DNA of 42,154 bases, taken from the IMG/VR virus record IMGVR_UViG_3300034280_000140, positions 1 through 42,154 of that record; one strand, 5' to 3'. The notes under the pieces were generated by a model. It had not been told where the DNA came from, searched no databases, and was given only the letters and a program-made list of their open reading frames with translations. The position numbers were made by a program, and so were the translations under genes. Positions 1-7,629 of the stretch are shown in pieces (the stretch's first letter is position 1; every line of letters starts with the position of its first letter). This stretch comes from a virus.

Positions 1-2
1 CC

Positions 3-149
3 ATCAGTCTCCCGGTAGAACTGCGTGACGGCGGCGTGATCGACTTCGGTCGTGAGCACGGCCTCGCCTGGTACGCAATCTGGGGCTTCGGCGTCATCAC
101 CCACGAAAGCCGTGTCATCCTGAACACGCTTGGTGGCGCTATCGCTTGA
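3..149 (+). CDS. Major capsid protein, C-terminal fragment (probable)
   Basis: An open frame enters from the left edge and ends at a TGA. Forty-eight residues are visible, including a stretch around 'REHGLAWYAIWGFGV' and ending 'LNTLGGAIA'. A Trp/Tyr-rich hydrophobic strand near the C-terminus, following 'LRDGGVIDFGREH', resembles the C-terminal tail of HK97-fold major capsid proteins of actinobacterial myoviruses. A very strong terminator lies directly behind it, as expected for the end of a highly expressed capsid transcript, and head-tail connector genes follow. The assignment rests mainly on position and a short stretch of sequence. Another late structural protein is possible. Confidence 0.55.
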   Translation: MSLPVELRDGGVIDFGREHGLAWYAIWGFGVITHESRVILNTLGGAIA

Positions 150-167
150 TAGCACCCAGCAGTAAGT

Positions 168-203
168 AAAGAGGGGGGGTGGTGCTGAACCACCCCCCTC
201 TTT
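168..203 (+). terminator. Strong rho-independent terminator after the capsid gene
   Basis: A GC-rich inverted repeat has a left arm AAAGAGGGGGGGTGGT, a five-base loop (184-188) and a right arm ACCACCCCCCTCTTT. One G is bulged because there are seven Gs against six Cs. The A-tract and T-tract flanks make it usable on both strands. It separates the capsid gene from the next gene, which has its own ribosome binding site. Confidence 0.9.
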
Positions 204-246
204 CTGTTATCATGAACTGTACCCAATCCAATTACAAGGAGTAGCA

Positions 247-486
247 ATGCCTTCAAAGAAGAACGTCGTTGAATTCGCTGAAGAGTTTGATGACAACGAA
301 GATGAAGTAGTACTCGCTGAGGAAACTGTTGTAACACAGGATCTCAAGAGTGCACGTGTGAAGGGCACTTGGACGATGTTCTGGGGTAGCGCCCATTACG
401 ACTTTGAAGATGGTAAGCGGTACCGCATCCCCATGGACCTGTATCAGTACCTAAAGTCTCGGTCTTGCATCTACGACACCCTGTGA
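247..486 (+). CDS. Small acidic protein downstream of capsid, unknown function
   Basis: A 79-residue protein with a clear Shine-Dalgarno (AAGGAG) 7 bases before ATG. The first 30 residues are strongly acidic (EEFDDNEDE). The C-terminal half has a compact aromatic pattern: 'GTWTMFWGSAHYDFEDGKRY' followed by 'IPMDLYQYLKSR'. Small proteins with this 'W..F..GKRY.iP.dLy.YL' layout often sit just after the capsid gene in tailed phages, but no function is firmly attached to them. The strong terminator upstream implies either read-through or a weak promoter between 204 and 240; I could not identify the latter. Confidence 0.75.
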   Translation: MPSKKNVVEFAEEFDDNEDEVVLAEETVVTQDLKSARVKGTWTMFWGSAHYDFEDGKRYRIPMDLYQYLKSRSCIYDTL

Positions 487-496
487 GGATGGGCTT

Positions 497-1888
497 ATGC
501 CTTTCATTATCCCCAATGCCTTAGACACTACTGGAGGTCAGCGCTACGCTGCTCTAGACCAGGCAGAGCCGGATTCACTTGACTTTGAAATCCTTGGCAA
601 CAACACCTCTGGTGTTCTGTCTGGCTGCGAAGTAACCGCTCAAATCTCCGGTGGCGATACAGTCAACGTATCTAGCGGTTACGTGGTGTTAAACAGCGTC
701 GCTTACCCTGTTGCAGCGGTGACCAACCAAGGCCTAGCCAATGCCCCAGTAGGTAACCAATTTAACTTGGTAGTGGCCCGTAAAAAGGCTGATAACACCA
801 TTGAAATCAGGGTCATCCCAGGCACCGATAGCACCACGAACCCGACGTACCCTCGCAGTATCTCTCGCATTGATGGTGCAACTGTCGGGACTAGCACCAC
901 CATTGACCCTAACACCGACGTTGTACTCGCAGCGGTCTACCGTACCGGGTCGTCTCCTGTCACCAAGGCCAACGTCGTTGACAAGCGGGTATCGGTAAAG
1001 TCAAACGTGTCGTTCCAGGGCAGCACCGTTCCAGACAACAACGTTGGCTCTAACGGTGATCTTTACTACCGGACTGCTAACCAGGTGTCCTCGGGTGTCT
1101 ATGTTAAAACGAACGGCATTTGGATTGAGTTGGCCAAGTATCCAATTGATCCTGGTGTCCCCATTGGCACCCCAATCATGTGGCCCCACCCCACGGTCGA
1201 TCCAAATGCTGCTGTGTGGGTTGAGGCTAATGGAAGTGCAGTAAACCGCGCAGGAACATATGCTGACCTATACGACGTGATAGGCACTACCTGGGGGGTC
1301 GGTAACGGGACAACTACCTATAACTTGCCTGACTGGCGAGGTTTCTACTTGGCCGGTCTACCAGCGTCGGGTGCAACCATGGGCACCGCTGCTGGTGCTC
1401 CTAACAACCTAATCACGCTCTCAGTTAACCAACTGCCCGCGCACGCTCACCCAATAACTGCCCTGCCAACTGATCCTGCTAACCCACACGTACATGCTAT
1501 TACCCATACCCACACCGGGTCAACCGGTCAAGATGGGGACCTGCACACCCACACCTTTTCGGGCACCACTAGCACGACTCAATCTAGAACAATGCAAAAC
1601 TTGATCACTACTAGTGGTTCCGTACCAGGGTATGCCACCAGCAACTCCGTAAGCGCCGTTGATTCACCTAACAACAACATCGCACACGACCACCCCTTCA
1701 GCGGTAGCACCGACAACGCATCAGGAAAGCACCAACACACAGTATCGCTACCCTTTACGGGAGACTCACAACCAGCCGGACAGCACTCTCACGTGTCTAA
1801 TGGGAACACCGACCCCGTTGGGAGCAGCGCAACAATTAACGTGGCTCCCCAAACTCATTACGTTAGGTACTTCCTGCGGTATGCCTAA
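497..1888 (+). CDS. Receptor-binding tail fibre tip: tail-collar domain plus His-rich HxH region
   Basis: 463 residues. The first ~200 are beta-rich, with residues ~1-90 probably the attachment part. Residues ~219-290 form a phage tail-collar domain: 'GTPIMWPH', 'NGSAVNRAGTYADLYDVIG' and 'NGTTTYNLPDWRGFYL'. Residues 316-432 contain seven HxH motifs (HAH, HVH, HTH, HTH, HDH, HQH, HSH). HxH pairs in a trimeric fibre tip coordinate iron in T4 gp37, and collar-HxH proteins are typical receptor-binding tips. The protein probably forms the distal end of a short or long tail fibre and contacts the host surface. It lies among head-tail connector genes, away from the baseplate genes. The ATG is preceded by GAGGA. 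Confidence 0.85.
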   Translation: MPFIIPNALDTTGGQRYAALDQAEPDSLDFEILGNNTSGVLSGCEVTAQISGGDTVNVSSGYVVLNSVAYPVAAVTNQGLANAPVGNQFNLVVARKKADNTIEIRVIPGTDSTTNPTYPRSISRIDGATVGTSTTIDPNTDVVLAAVYRTGSSPVTKANVVDKRVSVKSNVSFQGSTVPDNNVGSNGDLYYRTANQVSSGVYVKTNGIWIELAKYPIDPGVPIGTPIMWPHPTVDPNAAVWVEANGSAVNRAGTYADLYDVIGTTWGVGNGTTTYNLPDWRGFYLAGLPASGATMGTAAGAPNNLITLSVNQLPAHAHPITALPTDPANPHVHAITHTHTGSTGQDGDLHTHTFSGTTSTTQSRTMQNLITTSGSVPGYATSNSVSAVDSPNNNIAHDHPFSGSTDNASGKHQHTVSLPFTGDSQPAGQHSHVSNGNTDPVGSSATINVAPQTHYVRYFLRYA

Positions 1889-2027
1889 CATCACTACGCA
1901 CCCCACAAATCCAAATGATGCGATTGTGCGCCGTATGGTGATGTCAGAACGGTATCGCGATCCACAGCCTGCGATCAATGAGCCTTATCAGGACACCATT
2001 CCTGAGGTGAGTTCAGGAGACACCTGA
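1881..2027 (+). CDS. Small hypothetical protein (48 aa)
   Basis: ATG at 1881 overlaps the last 8 bases of the fibre gene, so translation is probably coupled. The 48-residue product starts MPNITTHPTNPNDAI and is rich in Pro, Thr and charged residues, with an 'RRMVMSERYRD' segment that could form a short helix. It ends two bases before the next gene. The tight packing between two structural genes supports it being real. I recognise no family; a small virion or assembly component is conceivable. Confidence 0.55.
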   Translation: MPNITTHPTNPNDAIVRRMVMSERYRDPQPAINEPYQDTIPEVSSGDT

Positions 2028-2029
2028 CC

Positions 2030-2833
2030 ATGGCGACGATTGACGACGTTACGACTATTGCCAGAAATTACCTGCGGGACTTCCCCCGGTTCTTTCAGAC
2101 TACGTTTCCAGTGGTGGGCCGCACCTACCAACTAGGCCACCCTAACGTTGACACCACGAGTCTCTATGTAGCCAAATACGTACCTGGTGCTGGTTCAGCC
2201 TCTGTAATCTCAACCACAGAATACTCACTAGACGAGCGTAATGGCATCCTACGGTTAGCATCCACACCGGCGTCTACCAACAGCATCATGGTAGAGGGGT
2301 ACCACTACGAGTGGCTTACTCCCTCAGACTTGACCTTCTTTGCAAAGATCGCAGTAAACAAACACACCTCTACTCTGAACGTCCCCCTCGGTGGACTTTC
2401 GGAGGTAGTTGTAGACGTAATTGGCATGGCCACTGTGGTGGAGGCCCTGTGGTCGCTCCTTACCGAGTACAGCCGTGATATCGACGTGATTACATCTGAG
2501 TCCGTGCACATTCCTGCATCTCAACGTTTTCGTATGGTGCAGTCTCTTCTGGGGCAGTGGGATGAAGAGTATCGCCGTGCGGCCAAGGCTCTCAACATTG
2601 GGCTTGAACGTATGGAGGTGTTCACCCTTCGTAGGGTCAGCCGCACCACTAACCGCCTCGTTCCCCTCTACAAGGCCAAGGAACTCAATGATTACGGCCC
2701 AATGGAACAGTTGTTCCCACCAATTGACGATGGTCTGATCGAACTCACTCAAAAAGAAGACGATCTTCGCACCGATGTATACATCGACGGTATGCCCCGA
2801 TCTGGTGGTCTTACTCCTAACGCGTTCTTCTAA
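2030..2833 (+). CDS. Head-tail connector / neck protein (probable)
   Basis: 267 residues, with a Shine-Dalgarno (AGGAGA) 10 bases before ATG. The N-terminus 'TTIARNYLRDFPRFFQTTF' followed by a beta-rich stretch is a layout often seen in neck or virion structural proteins of actinophage myoviruses encoded between capsid and sheath. The middle region (residues ~95-180) is helical and hydrophobic; the C-terminus is charged and ends in 'GLTPNAFF'. Gene order (capsid, this gene, three smaller genes, sheath) suggests an adaptor or head-completion role. I see no catalytic motif, and the precise identity is inferred from context. Confidence 0.55.
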   Translation: MATIDDVTTIARNYLRDFPRFFQTTFPVVGRTYQLGHPNVDTTSLYVAKYVPGAGSASVISTTEYSLDERNGILRLASTPASTNSIMVEGYHYEWLTPSDLTFFAKIAVNKHTSTLNVPLGGLSEVVVDVIGMATVVEALWSLLTEYSRDIDVITSESVHIPASQRFRMVQSLLGQWDEEYRRAAKALNIGLERMEVFTLRRVSRTTNRLVPLYKAKELNDYGPMEQLFPPIDDGLIELTQKEDDLRTDVYIDGMPRSGGLTPNAFF

Positions 2834-2842
2834 GGAGGTGTT

Positions 2843-3382
2843 GTGGATACTCGTCGTGAACTGGACCTAATCCATAAACACTTCATGGGTCATCACAAGT
2901 CGGTTGGGGAAACCGTCGTGTGGTTTGAGTTCAGACCTCTTGCGGCCTCTGCCTCAGCAGGCAGCCTGTACGACGATGTGTATGACGAGGGTACCCAGTC
3001 AACCGGTGGTCGTAGTTACAACACTGGTGTAGTGCTTCCTGTATTGCTGGCCGCTGAAAACGAAGACCAGAAGAGGGCCATCCCAGAAGGCCGTCAAGTG
3101 GTGCAAACCATAGATATCTTCATTCCTTATCGGGCAATGTTTGAAGCAGGTATCTCAAACCCTTACGAATATCGTAAGCACCTAAACGATTTGTTCCTGT
3201 ATGACGGTAGGTTCTACTCAGTGTTCAACTACCGAGCACGGGGCCGTCTTCGTGATGAAGTGTTTGTATTGGTTAGTGGTCAAGAGATTTACATTGATCA
3301 AGAGTTAATTAATGATCCTGGCCCAGAGCCTCTTGGTATCAAGAACCCGCCTTGGCCAACAACGCTTCCTTTAATAGGCTAA
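2843..3382 (+). CDS. Head-tail joining protein (probable head completion or stopper)
   Basis: 179 residues starting with GTG at 2843, chosen because a near-perfect Shine-Dalgarno (TAAGGAGGTG) sits just before it. The N-terminus 'ELDLIHKHFMGHHKSVGETVVWFEF' leads into a beta-rich core; 'YDGRFYSVFNYRARGRLRDEVFVLV' looks like the last strands of a small beta-barrel. Size, fold impression and position third after the capsid gene match head-closure or stopper proteins of contractile phages. No signature motif is visible. Confidence 0.5.
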   Translation: MDTRRELDLIHKHFMGHHKSVGETVVWFEFRPLAASASAGSLYDDVYDEGTQSTGGRSYNTGVVLPVLLAAENEDQKRAIPEGRQVVQTIDIFIPYRAMFEAGISNPYEYRKHLNDLFLYDGRFYSVFNYRARGRLRDEVFVLVSGQEIYIDQELINDPGPEPLGIKNPPWPTTLPLIG

Positions 3383-3442
3383 TATAGAGGTATTCATGAT
3401 GAGCGTCATGAGTACCATCTGCCTAGAACCTAAGGAGAGTCC

Positions 3443-3829
3443 ATGGGGACTCATAACTTATCGTTAAGTTCTTCAGGTTCTTTCATCGCTGGCTCACCCA
3501 CTCTCGTTAACTACTTTGAGTCCTATGGCACTCGGTACACGAAAGCCCTGCAGCGAGCGGTCACAGACGCTGCTCAAGAGTACGAGCAGAAGGTGCGGTC
3601 ACGTGCACGATCCGCATGGGGTGAACTGGCTGATCACATCACGGTAACCGCTAACCCCGACTTCTCCCTTTCGTTCGCCATCGAAGAGGGGTATGAAGAT
3701 CTAGCAGTAGAAAAAGAGTTTGGGAGCCTTAGCGAATCCCCCGCCGCTGTCCTTCGTATGGCTGCAATTAATGCCAACAACGAACTCGCCGCTCGTATCC
3801 AGTCGGACGTGGACCGGTACATGTCATGA
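3443..3829 (+). CDS. Tail-completion / neck protein (HK97 gp10-like in size and position)
   Basis: 128 residues. ATG at 3443 follows TAAGGAGAG. After a Ser-rich start there is a long helix (residues ~25-60, 'YTKALQRAVTDAAQEYEQKV') and a beta segment, then 'EDLAVEKEFGSLSESPAAVLRMAA', which resembles the 'E.G......P.....A' region of HK97 gp10-type tail-completion proteins. The stop overlaps the next gene by four bases. The 60-base gap before it carries only a weak 23-codon frame. Confidence 0.5.
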   Translation: MGTHNLSLSSSGSFIAGSPTLVNYFESYGTRYTKALQRAVTDAAQEYEQKVRSRARSAWGELADHITVTANPDFSLSFAIEEGYEDLAVEKEFGSLSESPAAVLRMAAINANNELAARIQSDVDRYMS

Positions 3830-4524
3830 ACCCAGGGTTCCTACTTGCCGAAGACGCCGCCGTCAAAGAGCGCTTTACTGGGATCACCGTAAGTGATGAC
3901 CGTAAGGTGAGTCGTCCCGTGAAAGTGTTCTTCCGGTACCCAGAGGGGGAAACCGAGAAGGAGTTCCCGTTCATCACCGTTGAGAACATAGGGCTATCAC
4001 ACGCACGCAACCTGCAACACTCTGAGCAGACTTACTACTACAACCCATCAAGTTCCGAAGAGTCCGTTACTTCTTTGAACTACTGGCCCTCAGAGCACGA
4101 CCGTGCATGGCTGGAGGCTAATGATGGGGACGGTCTTGGATACTTGAGCGCTGAGTCGTTTGTGCCTGTGTACTTGACTTATCAGATCTCAACGTATGCA
4201 CGAAGTGCCCTACATGATCGTCAGTTAACTGCCAGCATCCTCAAGTACGTAGCACCGTTTCGCCGTGGATCTATCTACGTTTCAGAGGACGATACGGTAC
4301 GCCGCTTCGACATGCTGGGGTGGACAAATGCTGACGTACTTGACCAGGAGGCTGGTTATCGAAAGCGTATCTTTCGTAAAGTTTACACAATTCAAATGAC
4401 CTCTGAGTTACCCACGTCCGAACTCGTTAACGTTAAACGTGCTGCCTCAGTTATTGGTACTATTAAGAACGCAAACAATTCGGATATCCGTGTCCCATAC
4501 GCCACATTCTCGGAGGAGTTCTGA
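3826..4524 (+). CDS. Tail terminator-type protein (probable)
   Basis: 232 residues. It overlaps the previous gene by four bases (ATGA), and its stop overlaps the sheath start (TGATG). Residues ~25-50 ('RPVKVFFRYPEGETEKEFPFITVEN') and later 'FVPVYLTYQISTYARSALHDRQL' have the alternating beta/helix pattern of tail terminator or tail-completion proteins, which sit immediately upstream of the sheath gene in many contractile phages. It would cap the sheath and tube at the neck. The identity is inferred from order and fold impression only. Confidence 0.5.
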   Translation: MNPGFLLAEDAAVKERFTGITVSDDRKVSRPVKVFFRYPEGETEKEFPFITVENIGLSHARNLQHSEQTYYYNPSSSEESVTSLNYWPSEHDRAWLEANDGDGLGYLSAESFVPVYLTYQISTYARSALHDRQLTASILKYVAPFRRGSIYVSEDDTVRRFDMLGWTNADVLDQEAGYRKRIFRKVYTIQMTSELPTSELVNVKRAASVIGTIKNANNSDIRVPYATFSEEF

Positions 4525-6050
4525 TGCCCGCTTACCAAAACCCCGGCATTTATGTAACCGAAAGCCCACTAACCAGCAACGTAACAGCAGCCGACAATGC
4601 TACGTCTGTTGCAGCCTTCATCGGTCCCGCTCCACGCGGTCCAGTAGAGGCCACCCTCATCAACTCTTGGGCTGGGTATAAAGCCCTCTACGGTGACATC
4701 AGCACCAGCTTTGAAATGGGCTATAGCGTGTACCACTACTTTGCTAACGGCGGTCGTGATGCCTACATCGTGCGCGCACTGTCCGGTAGCGCATCTACCT
4801 CAGGTGCAAGCGTTTCTTACTTCCCCACTGGAGGCTCAACCTCTGGCACCCTATTCACCGCCAGGGCGGTAAGCCCCGGTATCTGGGGTAACACCCTTTC
4901 TCTTGTAGTTAGCAACGGCATAGTGGCTGGCAGCACCACTCAAATCCCCACGTTCAACCTGACCGTGAACATCAGCGGCGTTGAGGTAGAGCGTTGGAAC
5001 GAAGTATCGACGGACCCAACCAGTAACCGTTACCTTGATGTTGTAATTAACAACTACAGCAAGTACATCGACGTTACTACCACTACTAATGCCAAGTCGC
5101 CTACCACTGGCTGGACGTTCAACAACAACACTTTCACCTTGTCAAGCGGTACTGATGGCGGTGCCGTAGATACTGCGGCCTACACGACCGCAATCAACCG
5201 ATTGGATTTGGTAGAGAACGCACTAGTAATCAACGCCCCAGGCGTTGGTGGTCAGAGCAGCGCAATCGTGACAGCCCTACTCAACAAGGCAAAAGACCGG
5301 GGTAACTCCTTCGTAGTAATTGATCCGACGCCTGACTCAGTGGCTGCGACAATCAACACTATTGCAAGTTCATACACAGCAGCGACCACCTCGTCCTATG
5401 GTGCGGTGTACTACCCAATGCTTAAGATGGCTGACCCCACCAAGTCTGGTGTTGGCGCAGTACGGGACACCTACCCAGGTGGCGCAGTTGTTGGTGCTTA
5501 TATCCGGTCAGAGGTCAACCGCACGGTCGCAAAAGCACCAGCCGGTTATGGGCTTACCATTAGCAACGCATTTGGTCTCTCCACCACGTTCACGCCATCT
5601 GAAACTGCAACGATGTATGACTCCTTTGGGGTCAACACCTTTAAGTCAATTCCAGGTGGCGGTGTCATCATCAACGGCACCCGCACGCTAGACAAGACCA
5701 CTCCAGGTAAATACATCCCTATTCGTCGGTCACTGAACTACGTAAAGCAGACGCTCAAGGACGTGTCAGCCTTTGCGGTGTTTGAACCCAACGATGAAAA
5801 CCTCTGGAACCGGCTAACCCTGAAGTGCGCCGCCATCCTTAGTGAGTTCTGGCGTGAAGGTGGTCTCAAGGGTGCAAACACTCAGCAGGCTTTCTACGTC
5901 ATCTGCAATGCCACCAATAACACCGCTGAATCAGTTGCACAGGGAATAGTAAACGTAGAAGTAGGCGTAGCACTTCAATACCCCGCTGAGTACATCGTCA
6001 TTAACGTCAGTCAGTGGACTGGCGGTTCAAACGCCGTTTCAAGCCTCTAA
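4524..6050 (+). CDS. Contractile tail sheath protein
   Basis: 508 residues. The N-terminus 'YQNPGIYVTESPL' and 'SVAAFIGPAPRGPVEATLINSW' is the classic sheath opening, followed by 'FANGGRDAYIVRAL'. The C-terminal domain contains 'SLNYVKQTLKDVSAFAVFEPND', 'LWNRLTLKCAAILSEFW' and 'FYVICNATNNT', all typical of sheath domain I that connects neighbouring subunits. The middle region (residues ~85-220) is a variable surface insertion rich in Ser/Thr/Gly. The sheath contracts to drive the tube through the envelope. Start codon and overlap with the upstream stop are unambiguous. Confidence 0.95.
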   Translation: MPAYQNPGIYVTESPLTSNVTAADNATSVAAFIGPAPRGPVEATLINSWAGYKALYGDISTSFEMGYSVYHYFANGGRDAYIVRALSGSASTSGASVSYFPTGGSTSGTLFTARAVSPGIWGNTLSLVVSNGIVAGSTTQIPTFNLTVNISGVEVERWNEVSTDPTSNRYLDVVINNYSKYIDVTTTTNAKSPTTGWTFNNNTFTLSSGTDGGAVDTAAYTTAINRLDLVENALVINAPGVGGQSSAIVTALLNKAKDRGNSFVVIDPTPDSVAATINTIASSYTAATTSSYGAVYYPMLKMADPTKSGVGAVRDTYPGGAVVGAYIRSEVNRTVAKAPAGYGLTISNAFGLSTTFTPSETATMYDSFGVNTFKSIPGGGVIINGTRTLDKTTPGKYIPIRRSLNYVKQTLKDVSAFAVFEPNDENLWNRLTLKCAAILSEFWREGGLKGANTQQAFYVICNATNNTAESVAQGIVNVEVGVALQYPAEYIVINVSQWTGGSNAVSSL

Positions 6051-6065
6051 TAAGGAGATACCCCT

Positions 6066-6674
6066 ATGGCTCGCTCTGCAAAGTCTGACCCTATCCGCAA
6101 CTTTAAGTTCCGAGTAACCATCAACCCCGGTGCTGGTGCCCTAGCGACAGACACTGTTGGTATTGGCTCTATCGGATTTGCTGTGGTGTCAGGTCTAACC
6201 GTAAACAACGAAATGGTCGGCTACCGTGAAGGTGGCATGAACACCCATCCACATAAGTTTGTGGGCCAGTCTGACTTTGCCCCTGTGAACTTCTCTCGGG
6301 GTGTGTTTGAGAAGCAATCACAACTTTACAAGTGGCAACAGTTTCTTCACGCCTGGAACCAGGCAAGTGGTAAAAGCACTTCGGCAGACAACAACTATCG
6401 TTGCGACATCTTTGTTGAGGTGTTTGACCACCCCGTGTCAAGCGGTGTGTACGCTACGCCTCAAGGGGGTACGCAAACGCCTGACCCTGCGACAAACCTT
6501 GGTGACAATCGCTGGGGTTTCAAACTGTTTAACTGCTGGCCAGGTGCTTACAGCCTCAGCGATCTGAACGCTGGTGACAGCGGCATTGTGATCCAACAGA
6601 TGACGGTTCACCATGAAGGCTTTGTGGTAGCGTGGGATTCTGCGGAACTAAACGCACTTAAAGCCGTCTCGTAA
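6066..6674 (+). CDS. Tail tube protein
   Basis: 202 residues with a strong Shine-Dalgarno (AAGGAG). It has the T4 gp19-like tube layout: 'DPIRNFKFRVTINPGAGALA' at the start, 'GFAVVSGLTVNNEMVGYREGGMN' and 'VNFSRGVF' mid-protein, and 'WGFKLFNCWPGAYSLSDLNAGDSGIVIQQM' near the end, where tube proteins bind and switch partners. It forms the rigid inner tube surrounded by the sheath. Its position directly after the sheath gene is diagnostic. Confidence 0.93.
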   Translation: MARSAKSDPIRNFKFRVTINPGAGALATDTVGIGSIGFAVVSGLTVNNEMVGYREGGMNTHPHKFVGQSDFAPVNFSRGVFEKQSQLYKWQQFLHAWNQASGKSTSADNNYRCDIFVEVFDHPVSSGVYATPQGGTQTPDPATNLGDNRWGFKLFNCWPGAYSLSDLNAGDSGIVIQQMTVHHEGFVVAWDSAELNALKAVS

Positions 6675-6695
6675 TATACTTAGGAGTCCTACAAG

Positions 6696-7487
6696 ATGTC
6701 ACAACAGCAGTCTATTGAATCTGCTCTCAAAGACCCTGCACCAGAGATTGGTTACCCCCTCCCGGCTACGGTGGAACTCCACCGTGGTTTGTTTGACCAA
6801 ACCACAGGCACTTGGCAAACGGCAGCGGAAGTGCGAGAACTAACCGGCGCTGACGAAGAGTACCTAGCAAGTTTTGAGGCAAAGGCAACCACCACGTACG
6901 CTGACTACACCTCTGCTCTGCTCAAAAGGGCTGTAGTAAGTGTTGGCTCCATCAATATCGAAGAATCACCAGAAGTGATTGAGCACCTCATCCTGGGTGA
7001 TCGTGACACATTGTTCATGGCTATCGTCAAGGCAACCTATGGGGTAAACCGTGAGTACGTAGTCAAGTGCCCCAGTTGTGGGAACAAGAATGATGTAGTC
7101 GTCAACCTTGACGATGACTTTCCAGTATCGTCTACAGACAAGGATATCCAGGGGCCTCTTACGACCACACTCCGCAACGGGAGTTCAGTTAAGTTCCGGC
7201 TACCTAACGGTTCAGACAGTGTGCATGTGGCCAAGCACGCAACCAACACGGCTGCACAGAACACCTTGATGTTAGCCCGCTGCGTAATTCTTTCACCAGA
7301 AGAACTAAAGGGGAAGTCCCCTGAAGACTGGGCTAAGTCCCTTAACATTGCAGATCGTAGTAAACTAATTAAGGCGATCCTTGAAATTAAGGTTGGCCCT
7401 CAACTAGAGGAGGTGAACGTCCAGTGTGCTCACTGCGGAACCAATATGCCGCTAGGGATCACCTGGATGTCCCTTTTATTCGGTTGA
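6696..7487 (+). CDS. Tail assembly chaperone, N-terminal frame (zinc-ribbon, T4 gp26-like region)
   Basis: 263 residues between tube and tape-measure genes, the normal place for tail assembly chaperones. It carries 'VRELTGADEEYLASFEAKA', 'HLILGDRDTLFMAIVKATYG' and two CxxC pairs, C125/C128 (CPSCG) and C244/C247 (CAHCG), that probably bind one zinc. This pattern resembles the phage baseplate-hub or chaperone family related to T4 gp26. The frame stops with TGA at 7485, but a second conserved-looking frame without a start codon follows at once (next entry), indicating a programmed frameshift product of about 307 residues. The short form should predominate. Confidence 0.8.
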   Translation: MSQQQSIESALKDPAPEIGYPLPATVELHRGLFDQTTGTWQTAAEVRELTGADEEYLASFEAKATTTYADYTSALLKRAVVSVGSINIEESPEVIEHLILGDRDTLFMAIVKATYGVNREYVVKCPSCGNKNDVVVNLDDDFPVSSTDKDIQGPLTTTLRNGSSVKFRLPNGSDSVHVAKHATNTAAQNTLMLARCVILSPEELKGKSPEDWAKSLNIADRSKLIKAILEIKVGPQLEEVNVQCAHCGTNMPLGITWMSLLFG

Positions 7488-7620
7488 TCTTAAATACACT
7501 TATTGGGAATACGAACTAGTCGCTTCAGTATACAAAGGGTTCAACTTATCTGATTTACGGTCAATGACCGTACGGCAGCGGCTGTTCTGGACTGGGATGG
7601 CTCGCTGGAGGAAAACGTAA
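7456..7620 (+). CDS. Tail assembly chaperone extension, read by +1 (or -2) ribosomal frameshift
   Basis: In the +1 frame relative to the upstream gene an open stretch runs from the stop at 7453-7455 to TAA at 7618-7620, with no ATG, GTG or TTG before codon 7564. From 7486 it reads 'DLKYTYWEYELVASVYKGF' and 'LSDLRSMTVRQRLFWTGMARW', which looks like real protein and like the short C-terminal extension of tail chaperones. The shift must occur between 7456 and 7487. Candidate sites are CTT TTA (7473-7478, where CTT can slip onto TTT as in the RF2 site) and GGT TGA (7482-7487, a slow stop codon). The extension ends ten bases before the tape-measure start. Confidence 0.75.
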   Translation, partial: GSPGCPFYSVDLKYTYWEYELVASVYKGFNLSDLRSMTVRQRLFWTGMARWRKT

Positions 7621-7629
7621 GGAGAACTA

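Noticed and set aside
3396-3467. 23-codon plus-strand frame between two connector genes
   Set aside because: It has a weak AGAGG site but runs into the start of the next gene and shows no protein-like pattern; the following gene has a better ribosome binding site of its own.
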